From Bradyrhizobium acaciae (GTDB lineage Bacteria > Pseudomonadota > Alphaproteobacteria > Rhizobiales > Xanthobacteraceae), in the NCBI RefSeq assembly GCF_020889785.1, contig NZ_JACMYK010000042.1, positions 1 to 51,530 on the forward strand: DNA of 51,530 nucleotides, written 5' to 3'. The position numbers were made by a program, and so were the translations under genes. This document shows positions 1-7,871 of the stretch, one piece after another. The notes under the pieces are model-generated. The model saw only the letters and a list, made by a program, of their open reading frames with translations. It did not search any database and had not been told where the DNA came from. The first letter of the stretch is position 1, and every line of letters begins with the position of its first letter.

Positions 1-546
1 CTTGCGGCTGCCAAGCGCGGTGAATGCGATCTCGCCCCGATCCATCTGTTCGACGACAAGACCGCGACCTACAATGCGCCGTATCTCTCCGACGGCCTCG
101 TGCTGGTGCCGGGCTGGCGGCGCATGCAGGGCATCGTGTTCCGCAAGGACGATGCGCGCTTTGCCGGCTTGAGCGCGGAGGAGGCGGTGCGCGCCGCGCT
201 CGCCGATCCCGCCTGCATCATGGTCAACCGCAACCAGGGCGCCGGCACTCGCATCCTGATCGATCGCCTGCTGGACGGCCACCGGCCCGACGGCTACTGG
301 AATCAGCCACGGTCGCATAATGCGGTCGCGGCAGCGGTGGCGCAGCATCGCGCCGACTGGGGCATGACCATCGCGCCGGTCGCCCTTGCGTCCGGGCTCG
401 GCTTCATTCCGCTTGCCGAAGAGCACTACGACTTCGCGCTGGTGACGGCACGCAAGCGGCGGCCCGCAGTGCAGGCTTTTCTCGACGCGCTGGCGTCGGA
501 GGAGGGGCGGGCTGCGTTGACGGCGGCGGGGTTCAGGCCGGCGTAG
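1..546 (+). CDS. Periplasmic-binding-like domain protein, MoeA-type, C-terminal part (5' truncated)
   Basis: An open frame runs in from the left edge and stops at a TAG at 544-546, so only the last 181 residues are visible. They resemble the type-2 periplasmic-binding-like domain that follows a MoeA or HTH module in rhizobial molybdopterin proteins. The visible motifs NRNQGAGTRILID and DWGMTIAPVA match the ligand-binding strand and hinge of that domain. There is no signal peptide in view because the N-terminus lies outside the window. The downstream mobB supports a role in molybdenum cofactor metabolism or molybdate sensing. A start inside the window (GTG at 100) is possible but would cut the domain in half, so I treat the gene as truncated by the window edge. 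A LysR- or ModE-like regulator is an alternative. Confidence 0.7.
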   Translation, partial: LAAAKRGECDLAPIHLFDDKTATYNAPYLSDGLVLVPGWRRMQGIVFRKDDARFAGLSAEEAVRAALADPACIMVNRNQGAGTRILIDRLLDGHRPDGYWNQPRSHNAVAAAVAQHRADWGMTIAPVALASGLGFIPLAEEHYDFALVTARKRRPAVQAFLDALASEEGRAALTAAGFRPA

Positions 547-583
547 CCGAGTATGCGGCCGCGCTGCTACACCAATCACAACT

Positions 584-707
584 GTCGTCCCGGCGAAGGC
601 CGGGACCCATAATCACCAATGCTTATTGTTGCGCGACGCCATGGCCACAGGCTTCTTCAACAACACAACCCTGTGGTTATAGGTCCCGGCCTTCGCCGGA
701 CGACACT
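584..707. repeat. Inverted pair of palindromic GC-rich repeats
   Basis: Two copies of a self-complementary unit with core CCCGGCGAAGGCCGGG lie head to head at 584-610 and 680-707, about 70 bases apart. The outer bases GTCGTC and GACGAC also pair, so the whole element can fold into one long hairpin or two short ones. The same unit occurs again at 17736-17853. It fills the gene-free stretch between the MoeA-like gene and the converging small gene, where I see no other feature. It could act as a transcription-stopping hairpin for both. Confidence 0.85.
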
Positions 708-854
708 GAGTTTGTTGCACCGCTTGCGAGTCGCACTCACGCATTCTCGCGGCATGATTGCCTGAGCTTTGCGTTCGCGCGCGGATTGACGGGTTTTGCC
801 GAGTTGCCCGTCGGGCTATCTTGCCGCGTGTCTCGGTGCGGTCGCGGATACTGC

Positions 855-1166
855 TCAGTGCCGCATGGCCGTCTCGACGAACTCCAGCACGGAGCGCGGG
901 ACCTCATCGTATTCGACGAAACGGCGCCGAAGCTCGTCGGCAATATCGGTCGTCACGTCGCGGGACCATCCTTCGGCGGTATTGAAGGCCACGATGCGCA
1001 CCGGATGGCTGTACTGATCGTCGAGGAGACGGCGGATCAGCGTTTTCCGGTCAGTGCCTTCTTCATCGGTTTCGCACCAGGCGCGGCCAAGCCGGCCAAA
1101 ATCGTTCAGCACCAAATAGGTGTCGTGATCGATTTGATGCGGCACGATCGAAGGCGAGCGAGGCAT
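855..1166 (-). CDS. Conserved-looking small hypothetical protein
   Basis: This is a 103-residue acidic protein with no signal peptide or membrane segment. It begins MPRSPSIVPHQIDHDTYLV and ends in an amphipathic helix-rich segment (DIADELRRRFVEYDEVP). The frame stays open far upstream, through the antisense of mobB, but the start at 1166 is chosen because GGGAG lies eight bases before the ATG and the composition changes there. From memory it resembles short hypothetical proteins of Bradyrhizobium and Rhodopseudomonas with the phrase YLVLNDFGRLGRAW. I know no function. It faces away from mobB, so the 1167-1424 interval must hold promoters for both, although I could not pick one out. Confidence 0.7.
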   Translation of the reverse strand: MPRSPSIVPHQIDHDTYLVLNDFGRLGRAWCETDEEGTDRKTLIRRLLDDQYSHPVRIVAFNTAEGWSRDVTTDIADELRRRFVEYDEVPRSVLEFVETAMRH

Positions 1167-1424
1167 ACGTGGCACTCCCGCGATGCATGTTACCGCGTTC
1201 CGGTCGCCCCGCGCATTGGAAACTTCGAGGTATATCCGCTGGATAGTCAGATGACGTGTGCCATGCGATGAGAGGGCGACGGTTCCCCGGAGCAAAGCGT
1301 CGACGCCATTGGCGACCGGACCGGCTTCCGGCAGGCTGCCTGTTTCCGCCCGGCGGGGCTGGCATGACATTGCGTCAAGCCTGATATAAGCAGCGTTGGA
1401 CGCTATTTGCCTTCGGAGACGCGC

Positions 1425-1952
1425 ATGAAAGTGATTGGCCTCGCGGGATGGAGCGGTGCCGGGAAGACCACCCTGCTGTCGCGGGTGATCCCCTACCTGC
1501 TGGGCCGGTCCTTGCGCGTCTCCGTGATCAAGCACGCGCACCACGAATTCGATGTCGACGTGCCCGGCAAGGATTCCTGGGTGCACCGGCAGTCCGGCGC
1601 GACCGAGGTGCTGGTGTCCTCGACACGACGCTGGGCGCTGATGCACGAGCTGCGCGGCGCCGAGGAGCCGCGGCTGCCGGAGCTGCTTGCCAAGATGGCG
1701 CCGGTCGACCTTGTTGTGGTCGAGGGGTTCAAGCGCGAGCCGGTCAACAAGATCGAGGTGTATCGCGCCGCCAACGGCAAGCCGCTGCTGTTTCCCGATG
1801 ACCCACGCGTGGTCGGGATCGCGAGCGACGTCGCGATTGAAACCACGCTGCCGATCGCGCATCTCGACGACATCGAGGACGTTGCCGAATTGATCTTGCG
1901 TTCCGCGAGTCCCGTCGTCGATGTGCTCGCTTCGGCTACGGCCGATATCTGA
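1425..1952 (+). CDS. mobB: Molybdopterin-guanine dinucleotide biosynthesis adaptor MobB
   Basis: The 175-residue product is a cytoplasmic P-loop GTP-binding protein. MobB assists MobA in joining GMP to molybdopterin to form the guanine dinucleotide cofactor. The Walker A loop GWSGAGKTT sits at residues 7-15, the switch-like KHAHHEFDVD follows, and VVVEGFKREP is the family's conserved second nucleotide-binding strand. The length is normal for MobB. The start ATG at 1425 has GGAG six bases upstream. The TTG at 1407 in the same frame lacks a ribosome site and is rejected. The upstream MoeA-like gene supports a molybdenum cofactor locus, although the two are separated by a gene on the other strand. 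Confidence 0.93.
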   Translation: MKVIGLAGWSGAGKTTLLSRVIPYLLGRSLRVSVIKHAHHEFDVDVPGKDSWVHRQSGATEVLVSSTRRWALMHELRGAEEPRLPELLAKMAPVDLVVVEGFKREPVNKIEVYRAANGKPLLFPDDPRVVGIASDVAIETTLPIAHLDDIEDVAELILRSASPVVDVLASATADI

Positions 1953-2009
1953 ACAGGGCGAGGAAGCGCCGGCGTTGACGATGCAGGCCAGCTTCGCCAA
2001 GGTCCAATC

Positions 2010-2279
2010 ATGACAACGACAAAGCTTGATCTCACCGGCCTGAAATGTCCGTTGCCTGCGCTGAAGACGCGCAAGGCCCTCAGGAGCGTGACGGCGGGAG
2101 ATTTCCTCGAGGTGCACTGCACCGATCCGCTTTCGGTGATCGATATCCCGGCGCTGATCCAGGAGACCGGCGACAAGGTTGAGATCACCGAACGAAGCGA
2201 CGTTCGGATCGTTTTCCTGATCGAGAAGACGAATGGAATGATAGACAAATCAAATGCTGCAGCGCCGCGTACGCGCTAG
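2010..2279 (+). CDS. TusA/SirA-family sulfur carrier protein
   Basis: The 89-residue protein has the TusA-type fold signature. An early LDLTGLKCPLPALKTRK segment contains the CPxP motif, whose cysteine carries a persulfide in this family. TusA-like proteins relay sulfur to tRNA thiolation, to molybdenum cofactor or formate dehydrogenase maturation, or to sulfur metabolism. Fifty-seven bases separate it from mobB on the same strand, so it may be co-transcribed and could supply sulfur for cofactor maturation, but that is inference. The last 15 residues (IDKSNAAAPRTR) extend beyond the conserved domain. I give no symbol because the family has several paralogues with different partners. Confidence 0.88.
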   Translation: MTTTKLDLTGLKCPLPALKTRKALRSVTAGDFLEVHCTDPLSVIDIPALIQETGDKVEITERSDVRIVFLIEKTNGMIDKSNAAAPRTR

Positions 2280-2601
2280 ATGCAGCCTGATATCTACCTT
2301 TTGCCTATCGACACCTATTTCCCCTTCTGCGCGAATTGATAAGCTGCACCGGCTTGTGCAGGTGGAGCTGTGCCCGGATGTGGGCACGTGGACGGACAAA
2401 ACCGGCCCGCGCCCGGATCGGGTTGTACGGCTTGGCGTATTCGTTCGCATTGGGGGTTAACATTTCCAGAGTGCGCGTGGTTGGTCCCGGCGCACCGAGG
2501 GAATGTGCGGAATAGCCGGGCTGGCGCGTGCCGCAACGGGCTGAGACGGGATCGAAGACGCAGATGCGCCTGACGCAATGGCGGCTGCAGGGGAGGTTTC
2601 A
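2280..2601 (+). other. Gene-free stretch with tandem hairpins, upstream of MFS transporter
   Basis: No convincing reading frame fills these 322 bases. Perfect six-base stems with six-base loops occur at 2344-2361 (CTGCAC/GTGCAG) and 2370-2387 (GTGCCC/GGGCAC), followed by a four-base stem at 2412-2422 (CCCG/CGGG). They could be a structured 5' leader of the transporter, a terminator region for the TusA-like gene, or a small RNA. I see no clear promoter or U-run. Confidence 0.4.
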
Positions 2602-4254
2602 ATGACGACGATGAGCAGCGCCGGCCGCGTATCGACTGCAGGCGCAGGTTTCCTCGACAAGGAACACACGATCGCGACCGCCGGCTTCAACCGTTGGCTG
2701 GTGCCGCCGGCGGCGCTGTGCATCCATCTGTGCATCGGCATGGCCTACGGCTTCTCGGTGTTCTGGCTGCCGCTGTCGCGCGCGATCGGGCTGACCGCGC
2801 CGAAGGCATGCCCGGATATCTCGCTGGTGCAGGAGTTGTTCACGACGAGCTGCGACTGGAAGGTCGCGAGCCTCGGCTGGATGTACACTCTGTTCTTCGT
2901 CGTGCTCGGCGTTTCCGCCGCGGTGTGGGGTGGCTGGCTCGAGCGGGTCGGACCGCGCAAGGCCGGCTTCGTCGCCGCGCTATGCTGGTGCGGCGGCCTC
3001 GTGCTCGGCGCCATCGGCATCATCACCCATCAGCTGTGGCTGATGTGGCTCGGCTCCGGCGTGATCGGCGGCATCGGGCTCGGCCTCGGCTACATCTCGC
3101 CGGTGTCGACGCTGGTGAAATGGTTCCCGGACCGCCGCGGCATGGCGACCGGCATGGCGATCATGGGCTTTGGCGGCGGCGCGATGATCGGCGCTCCGCT
3201 GGCCGACAAGCTGATGAACTACTTCAAGACCCCGACCTCGGTCGGCGTCTGGGAGACCTTCCTCACCATGGGCGCGGTCTATCTGGTGTTCATGATGATC
3301 GGCGCCTTCCGCTATCGCCTGCCGCCGTCGGGCTGGCAGCCGGACGGCTGGACGCCGCCGGCCAAGACCAACGCGATGATCTCGAACAAGAACGTGCATC
3401 TCGACAATGCGCACAAGACGCCGCAGTTCTGGCTGATCTGGTGGGTGCTGTGCTTGAACGTGTCGGCGGGCATCGGCGTGATCGGCATGGCCTCGCCGAT
3501 GCTGCAGGAGATCTTCGCCGGCAAGCTGATCGGCTTGCCCAACATCGGCTTCAACGCCCTCGATGCCTCGCAGAAGGCGCAGATCGCGGCGATCGCCGCC
3601 GGCTTTGCCGGCCTGCTGTCGCTGTTCAACATCGGCGGCCGCTTCTTCTGGGCCTCGCTGTCGGACAGGATCGGCCGCAAGAACACCTATTACACGTTCT
3701 TCGTGCTTGGCATCGCGCTCTACGCGCTGGCGCCGACCTTTGCCGCGATGGGCTCGAAGCTCCTGTTCGTGCTCGGTTTCGGCATCATCCTGTCGATGTA
3801 TGGCGGCGGCTTCGCCACCGTGCCGGCCTATCTCGCCGACATGTTCGGCACCCAGTTCGTCGGCGCGATCCACGGCCGGCTGCTGACGGCGTGGTCGACT
3901 GCGGGCATCATCGGCCCCGTAGTCGTGAACTATCTGCGTGAATTCCAGCTCGCCGCCGGCGTGCCGCGCGACCAGCTCTACAACACGACGATGTACATCC
4001 TGTGCGCCATGCTGATCGCGGGCTTCATCTGCAACTACATGATCAAGCCGGTCGATCCGAAGTGGCACATGAGCGACGCCGAGGTGGCGAAGCTGCAGGA
4101 AGCCACCGCGACTGGCGGGGCCGGCCCGAGCGGGTCGTTCGGCATCGGCAAGGGCGGTCTGGACGGCCGGGCGGCGCTGTTCTGGCTGTTCGTCGGCATT
4201 CCGCTGGCCTGGGGCATCTACATGACGCTGCTCAGCGCGGTCAAAATCCTCTGA
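2602..4254 (+). CDS. MFS transporter of the oxalate/formate antiporter (OFA) family
   Basis: This 550-residue integral membrane protein has about twelve to thirteen hydrophobic segments. Motif A-like sequences RVGPRKAG and SDRIGRKNTYY follow helices 2 and 8. An early MAYGFSVFWLPL helix and RRGMATGMAIMGFGGGA are typical of OFA members such as OxlT. Substrate cannot be read from sequence; oxalate, formate, pyruvate or another monocarboxylate is plausible. An additional hydrophobic helix near the C-terminus (LFWLFVGIPLAWGIYMTLL) follows a glycine-rich linker. ATG 2602 is preferred because GGGAGG lies five bases upstream. An ATG eight codons earlier at 2578 has no such site. The insert between helices 1 and 2 contains two cysteines (ACPDIS, TSCDWK) that may form a disulfide. 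Confidence 0.88.
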   Translation: MTTMSSAGRVSTAGAGFLDKEHTIATAGFNRWLVPPAALCIHLCIGMAYGFSVFWLPLSRAIGLTAPKACPDISLVQELFTTSCDWKVASLGWMYTLFFVVLGVSAAVWGGWLERVGPRKAGFVAALCWCGGLVLGAIGIITHQLWLMWLGSGVIGGIGLGLGYISPVSTLVKWFPDRRGMATGMAIMGFGGGAMIGAPLADKLMNYFKTPTSVGVWETFLTMGAVYLVFMMIGAFRYRLPPSGWQPDGWTPPAKTNAMISNKNVHLDNAHKTPQFWLIWWVLCLNVSAGIGVIGMASPMLQEIFAGKLIGLPNIGFNALDASQKAQIAAIAAGFAGLLSLFNIGGRFFWASLSDRIGRKNTYYTFFVLGIALYALAPTFAAMGSKLLFVLGFGIILSMYGGGFATVPAYLADMFGTQFVGAIHGRLLTAWSTAGIIGPVVVNYLREFQLAAGVPRDQLYNTTMYILCAMLIAGFICNYMIKPVDPKWHMSDAEVAKLQEATATGGAGPSGSFGIGKGGLDGRAALFWLFVGIPLAWGIYMTLLSAVKIL

Positions 4255-4340
4255 TCGCGACCGTCATCGCCGCGGGTTGCCGGTTCTCCGGCGCCCGCGG
4301 CGCTCGCCTTATTCAACAGAAATGGAATTGGGGGATTTCA

Positions 4341-4604
4341 ATGTTTCGCACCCGGATTTGCCTTGCCGCCGCGCTGCTCGCCCTGGGTCTTCATGCCGCC
4401 TCGGCCCAGACCGCGGCGCCGGCCGCCACGACCACGGCCAAGCCGTCGAAGGTCAAACTGACAATGGAGAAACTGAAGGCCATGAAGGCGCAGTGGCACG
4501 CCAACAAGCCCAAGCTCAAGGCCTGCCGCAAAGAGGTGAAGCAGAAGGGATTGGCCGGCGATGACCGCTGGTTCTATATCGAAGAGTGCATGGCCAAGAG
4601 CTGA
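4341..4604 (+). CDS. Small secreted PsiF-repeat-like protein
   Basis: The 87-residue product has a clear Sec signal peptide (basic MFRTRIC, then a leucine/alanine core, likely cleaved after ASAQ near residue 23). The mature part is lysine-rich and ends in KACRKEVKQKGLAGDDRWF followed by YIEECM. This resembles one PsiF repeat, a short Cys-containing periplasmic unit found in phosphate-starvation-inducible PsiF. PsiF usually has two units, while this protein has one. GGGGA precedes the ATG by about six bases. It lies 86 bases after the transporter on the same strand. The function is unknown; the family link is by eye and moderately sure. Confidence 0.78.
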   Translation: MFRTRICLAAALLALGLHAASAQTAAPAATTTAKPSKVKLTMEKLKAMKAQWHANKPKLKACRKEVKQKGLAGDDRWFYIEECMAKS

Positions 4605-4657
4605 AGCGCGGCTGCGTCGAATGCGTTGAACTTGAGCGGAGAGGGCGTGCCGTGGGG

Positions 4658-4866
4658 TACCCCTCTCCCTAACCCTCCCCCGCAAGGGGGGAGGGAACCC
4701 TTCCGCCGGTGCCTCCCTTACACTCGGCGCGGCGTTGGTCGCGAGCGCTGTGAAACGCCGAACGGCGCGAGCAAATCAATCATCCAATCGAGATGATATG
4801 CATGTGAGGTGAGCACGCAGATCAGGCTCCCTCCCCCCTTGCGGGGGAGGGTTGGGGAGAGGGGTA
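4658..4866. repeat. Long-range inverted repeat with C-rich and G-rich arms
   Basis: The arm at 4658-4695 reads CCCCTCTCCCTAACCCTCCC and onward, and its near-perfect inverse returns at 4827-4866 (GGGAGGGTTGGGGAGAGGGG). Each arm also has an internal small hairpin around CCCGCAAGGGGG. The element lies between the converging PsiF-like gene and lon, so it may end transcription from both sides. Similar C-rich units are common intergenic repeats in rhizobial genomes (from memory). Confidence 0.8.
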
Positions 4867-4897
4867 AGCCCCGGGCGTGATGGTCGATGCGGAGCAA

Positions 4898-7273
4898 TCA
4901 CTCCGCAGCCGCAGGCGTCGCCTTGGCGGGCTCCAGCGCGGCGGCGATTGCCTCGTCGACGCGTTCCAGCCAGATGAACTCCAGCTTGGCGCGGGCGCCG
5001 GCGGGGATGTCGTCGTAGTCGCGCTTGTTGCGCGCTGGCAGCATCACCCGGGTCAGGCCCGCGGCCGCGGCGGCGACCACCTTTTCCTTGATACCGCCGA
5101 CCGGAAGCACGAGGCCGCGCAGCGAGATCTCGCCGGTCATCGCGGTGTCGCTGCGCACCGTGCGGTCGGTCAGGAGCGAGGTGAGGGCGGTGAACATCGC
5201 AACGCCCGCGCTAGGGCCGTCCTTCGGCGTGGCGCCGGCAGGAACGTGGACGTGAATGTCGCTCTTCTCGAACACGGCGGGGTCGATGCCGAGCTGGGCA
5301 GCGCGGCTTTTGACCAGCGTCATCGCGGCCTGCACGCTTTCGCGCATCACGTCGCCGAGCTGGCCGGTGATCATCAACGCACCGCGGCCCGGCGTGCGCG
5401 AGGCCTCGATGAACAGGATGTCGCCGCCGACCGGGGTCCAGGCAAGCCCGGTGGCAACACCCGGGATGCTGGTGCGCTGCGCGATCTCGTTCTCGAAGCG
5501 CGGCTGACCGAGCAGCGACACGATGTCCTTTGGCGTGATCGTGACGTGGCTGGTGCTGCCCTCGGCGATCTGCACCGCGACGTTGCGCAGCACCTTGCCG
5601 ATCTCGCGCTCGAGATTGCGGACGCCTGCCTCGCGGGTGTAGCTCTTGATGATGAGCCGCAGCGCATCCGGCCCGATCTCGACCTGTTCGGCCTTGATAC
5701 CGTTGGCCTCGAGCTGGCGGCGCACCAGATAGCGCTTGGCGATCTCGAGCTTCTCATCCTCGGTGTAGCCGGCAAGGCTGATCAGCTCCATGCGGTCGAG
5801 CAGCGGGCCCGGGACGCCGTCGAGCATGTTGGCGGTGGCGATGAACACGACGCGGGAGAGGTCGAACGGCACGCCGAGATAATTGTCGCGGAAGGTGCTG
5901 TTCTGCTCGGGGTCGAGCACCTCTAACATCGCGGCCGACGGATCGCCCTGGATGCCGCGCCCCATCTTGTCGATCTCGTCCAGCATCATCACGCAATTGC
6001 GCGCGCCGGCCTTCTTGATCGCCTGGATGATGTTGCCGGGCAGTGCGCCGATATAGGTGCGGCGATGGCCACGGATCTCGGCCTCGTCATGCACGCCACC
6101 AAGGCTGACTCGAACGAACGGCCGCGACATCGCGCGCGCGATCGATTGCCCGAGCGAGGTCTTGCCGACGCCGGGGGGCCCGAGGAAGCAGAGGATCGGT
6201 GCCTTGCCGCCGGGCGCGAGCTTGCGCACCGCGAGATATTCGATGATGCGGCTCTTGATCTTTTCCAGACCGTAATGGTCCTGGTCGAGGATCTTGCGCG
6301 CTTCCGCGATGTCGATCGGCTTCTCCTCGGGAATGCTCCAGGGCAGGTCGATCAGCCAGTCAAGATAGCTGCGCACCATGCCGGATTCGGCTGCGGCCTC
6401 CGGCATCCGCTCATAGCGGCGCAATTCCTTCTGCGCCTGGCTCTCGGCCTCCGGCGGCATCTTGGCCTCGGCGATCGCCTTGGTCAGCTCGGCGACCTCG
6501 GCGGCCTTGCCGTCGCCTTCACCGAGCTGGCGCTGGATGGTCGCCATTTGCTCGCGCAGGATCGCCTCGCGCTGCCGTTCGTCGAACACCGCCTTGGTCT
6601 TCTGCCCGATCTCCTGGCTCAGCCTCAGCACCTCGATGCGCTCGGCAAGGTGTCGTGACACCTTGTCCATACGCGCCACGAGGTCGATGGTTTCCAGGAT
6701 GTCCTGCTTCTCCGCCGGCTTGATGTCCATGTAGGAGGTCGCAAGGTCGGCCAGCGTCGCGGGCGACGTCGTACCCTGCAGCGCTGCGATCAACTCGGGC
6801 GGCGTCTGCGGCAGCAATTGCGCGGCCTCCAGCGCCTGGCGTTGCAGATTGAGGAAGCGCGCTTCGATCTCGGGCGAGGTGTTGGTCGGTTCGGGAATCT
6901 GCAGCACGCGTGCGGCGAGGAACGGCGTGCCGGGCAGATAGTCGAGCACGCGCATGCGCTGCACGCCCTGGCAGACCAGATGGTGGGTGTCGTCGGCGCC
7001 GGTGATGTAGCGCACGATGTTGGCGACGGTGCCGACACGATAAAGCCCGTCCGGGCCGGGATCGTTGGTCTCGGGATCGCGTTGCAGCAGGATACCGATC
7101 GGCCGCTGCTCTCGCACCGCCTGCTGGGCGGCGGCAATCGAGCTCGCGCGCGCGATGGTAATCGGGATGATGACGTCGGGAAACAGCACGGTGTTGCGCA
7201 CCGGGACGATGATCGTCGCGTCGCTCGGGATCGGCGCCGAGCCCGTCGGATTTGAAACGTCTGAAGCAGCCAT
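4898..7273 (-). CDS. lon: ATP-dependent protease Lon (endopeptidase La)
   Basis: This 791-residue cytoplasmic AAA+ protease has an N-terminal substrate-binding LON domain (about residues 20-215, starting IIVPVRNTVLFPD), a coiled-coil region, an AAA+ domain with Walker A GPPGVGKTSL and Walker B MMLDEIDK, and a C-terminal S16 protease domain. The catalytic dyad is visible as Ser688 in DGPSAGVAM and Lys731 in GGIKEKVV. The length is typical. The ATG at 7273 lies 12 bases after the hsp20 stop and its ribosome site AAGGGA overlaps that stop, so the two form a translationally close operon. The pairing with a small heat-shock protein suggests this may be a second, stress-linked Lon rather than the housekeeping copy. 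That would need the rest of the genome to settle. Confidence 0.97.
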   Translation of the reverse strand: MAASDVSNPTGSAPIPSDATIIVPVRNTVLFPDVIIPITIARASSIAAAQQAVREQRPIGILLQRDPETNDPGPDGLYRVGTVANIVRYITGADDTHHLVCQGVQRMRVLDYLPGTPFLAARVLQIPEPTNTSPEIEARFLNLQRQALEAAQLLPQTPPELIAALQGTTSPATLADLATSYMDIKPAEKQDILETIDLVARMDKVSRHLAERIEVLRLSQEIGQKTKAVFDERQREAILREQMATIQRQLGEGDGKAAEVAELTKAIAEAKMPPEAESQAQKELRRYERMPEAAAESGMVRSYLDWLIDLPWSIPEEKPIDIAEARKILDQDHYGLEKIKSRIIEYLAVRKLAPGGKAPILCFLGPPGVGKTSLGQSIARAMSRPFVRVSLGGVHDEAEIRGHRRTYIGALPGNIIQAIKKAGARNCVMMLDEIDKMGRGIQGDPSAAMLEVLDPEQNSTFRDNYLGVPFDLSRVVFIATANMLDGVPGPLLDRMELISLAGYTEDEKLEIAKRYLVRRQLEANGIKAEQVEIGPDALRLIIKSYTREAGVRNLEREIGKVLRNVAVQIAEGSTSHVTITPKDIVSLLGQPRFENEIAQRTSIPGVATGLAWTPVGGDILFIEASRTPGRGALMITGQLGDVMRESVQAAMTLVKSRAAQLGIDPAVFEKSDIHVHVPAGATPKDGPSAGVAMFTALTSLLTDRTVRSDTAMTGEISLRGLVLPVGGIKEKVVAAAAAGLTRVMLPARNKRDYDDIPAGARAKLEFIWLERVDEAIAAALEPAKATPAAAE

Positions 7274-7285
7274 GTCGAAATCCCT

Positions 7286-7693
7286 TTAGCTCGATTTTCC
7301 GAGCCGCAGGCCGACGCAACCGTGCGCGGCAAAGCGGCTGATGGTGTAGCGGCCGGTCGGCAGCGTGATGCGGCGCTCGAAGCGGCCCTGCGGCAGCTCG
7401 AGGCGCAGGATGCGGGCGTTGCGCAGCTCGGAAGGCAGAGTGCGGCGGCCAGAGATCACAAGCGCACCGCCGTCGAGCGCGGCCTCGACCTCGTCGGGAT
7501 CGACCCCGGGCAGCGCGACCAGGATCAGGATCTCCTCCTCGGTCTCGATCACGTCCATCGGCGGTTCCCAGCTCGGCTCGCTGGTGCCCGCGCGCGGGTG
7601 CAAATTGAGGAAGCTCTGGTGCAACCGTTCGGCGCGGGCAAGCGCCTCGATCGCATCCGTCAGCATCCAGTTGGTCTGATCCTTGGGCCGCAT
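7286..7693 (-). CDS. Small heat-shock protein, Hsp20/alpha-crystallin family
   Basis: The 135-residue protein has an alpha-crystallin domain from about residue 40 (PPMDVIETEEEILILVALPG) through GRRTLPSELRNARILRLELP and RFERRITLP. It acts as an ATP-independent holdase that keeps unfolding proteins soluble. The C-terminal IxI anchor is not obvious; the tail is GCVGLRLGKSS, which may limit oligomer size. ATG 7693 is preferred over an upstream start at 7723 because GGAGAG lies five bases before it. It is the first gene of an hsp20-lon unit, a chaperone/protease pairing that fits heat or stress induction. Confidence 0.9.
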   Translation of the reverse strand: MRPKDQTNWMLTDAIEALARAERLHQSFLNLHPRAGTSEPSWEPPMDVIETEEEILILVALPGVDPDEVEAALDGGALVISGRRTLPSELRNARILRLELPQGRFERRITLPTGRYTISRFAAHGCVGLRLGKSS

Positions 7694-7871
7694 GGGCACT
7701 CTCCACGTCGCATTGGCCGGCAACGTTACCGGTCTTGCAGCCCACCGTAAACCGGCCCCAAGCGGGGCCGTTCGAGGGAAAAATTGTCCAAATTGCTGGC
7801 GATTTGCACTTAGTCGCGCTGCGCCGTTGCGCTCGGCGCGGGCCGGAATGGCCCGATGTTCGGATCGCCGC
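7694..7871 (-). promoter_or_regulatory. hsp20 upstream region with two hairpins, possible thermosensing leader
   Basis: Between corA and hsp20 there is a perfect seven-base stem with a four-base loop at 7753-7770 (CGGCCCC/GGGGCCG) and an imperfect palindrome at 7719-7736 (GCCGGCAACGTTACCGGT) close to the hsp20 ribosome site. Bradyrhizobium small heat-shock genes are known to use ROSE RNA thermometers. I do not see the usual UUGCU-type pairing with the ribosome site here, so this is only a candidate. No RpoH promoter was recognised with confidence. Confidence 0.35.

Noticed and set aside
584..707. CRISPR-like or attachment-site interpretation of the paired repeats
   Set aside because: Only two inverted copies with no regular spacers, no cas genes and no integrase or tRNA nearby; dispersed palindromic repeats explain them.
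2432..2450. Sigma-54-like promoter (TTGGCGTATTCGTTCGC) before the MFS gene
   Set aside because: The GG-to-GC spacing is one base too long for the -24/-12 consensus.
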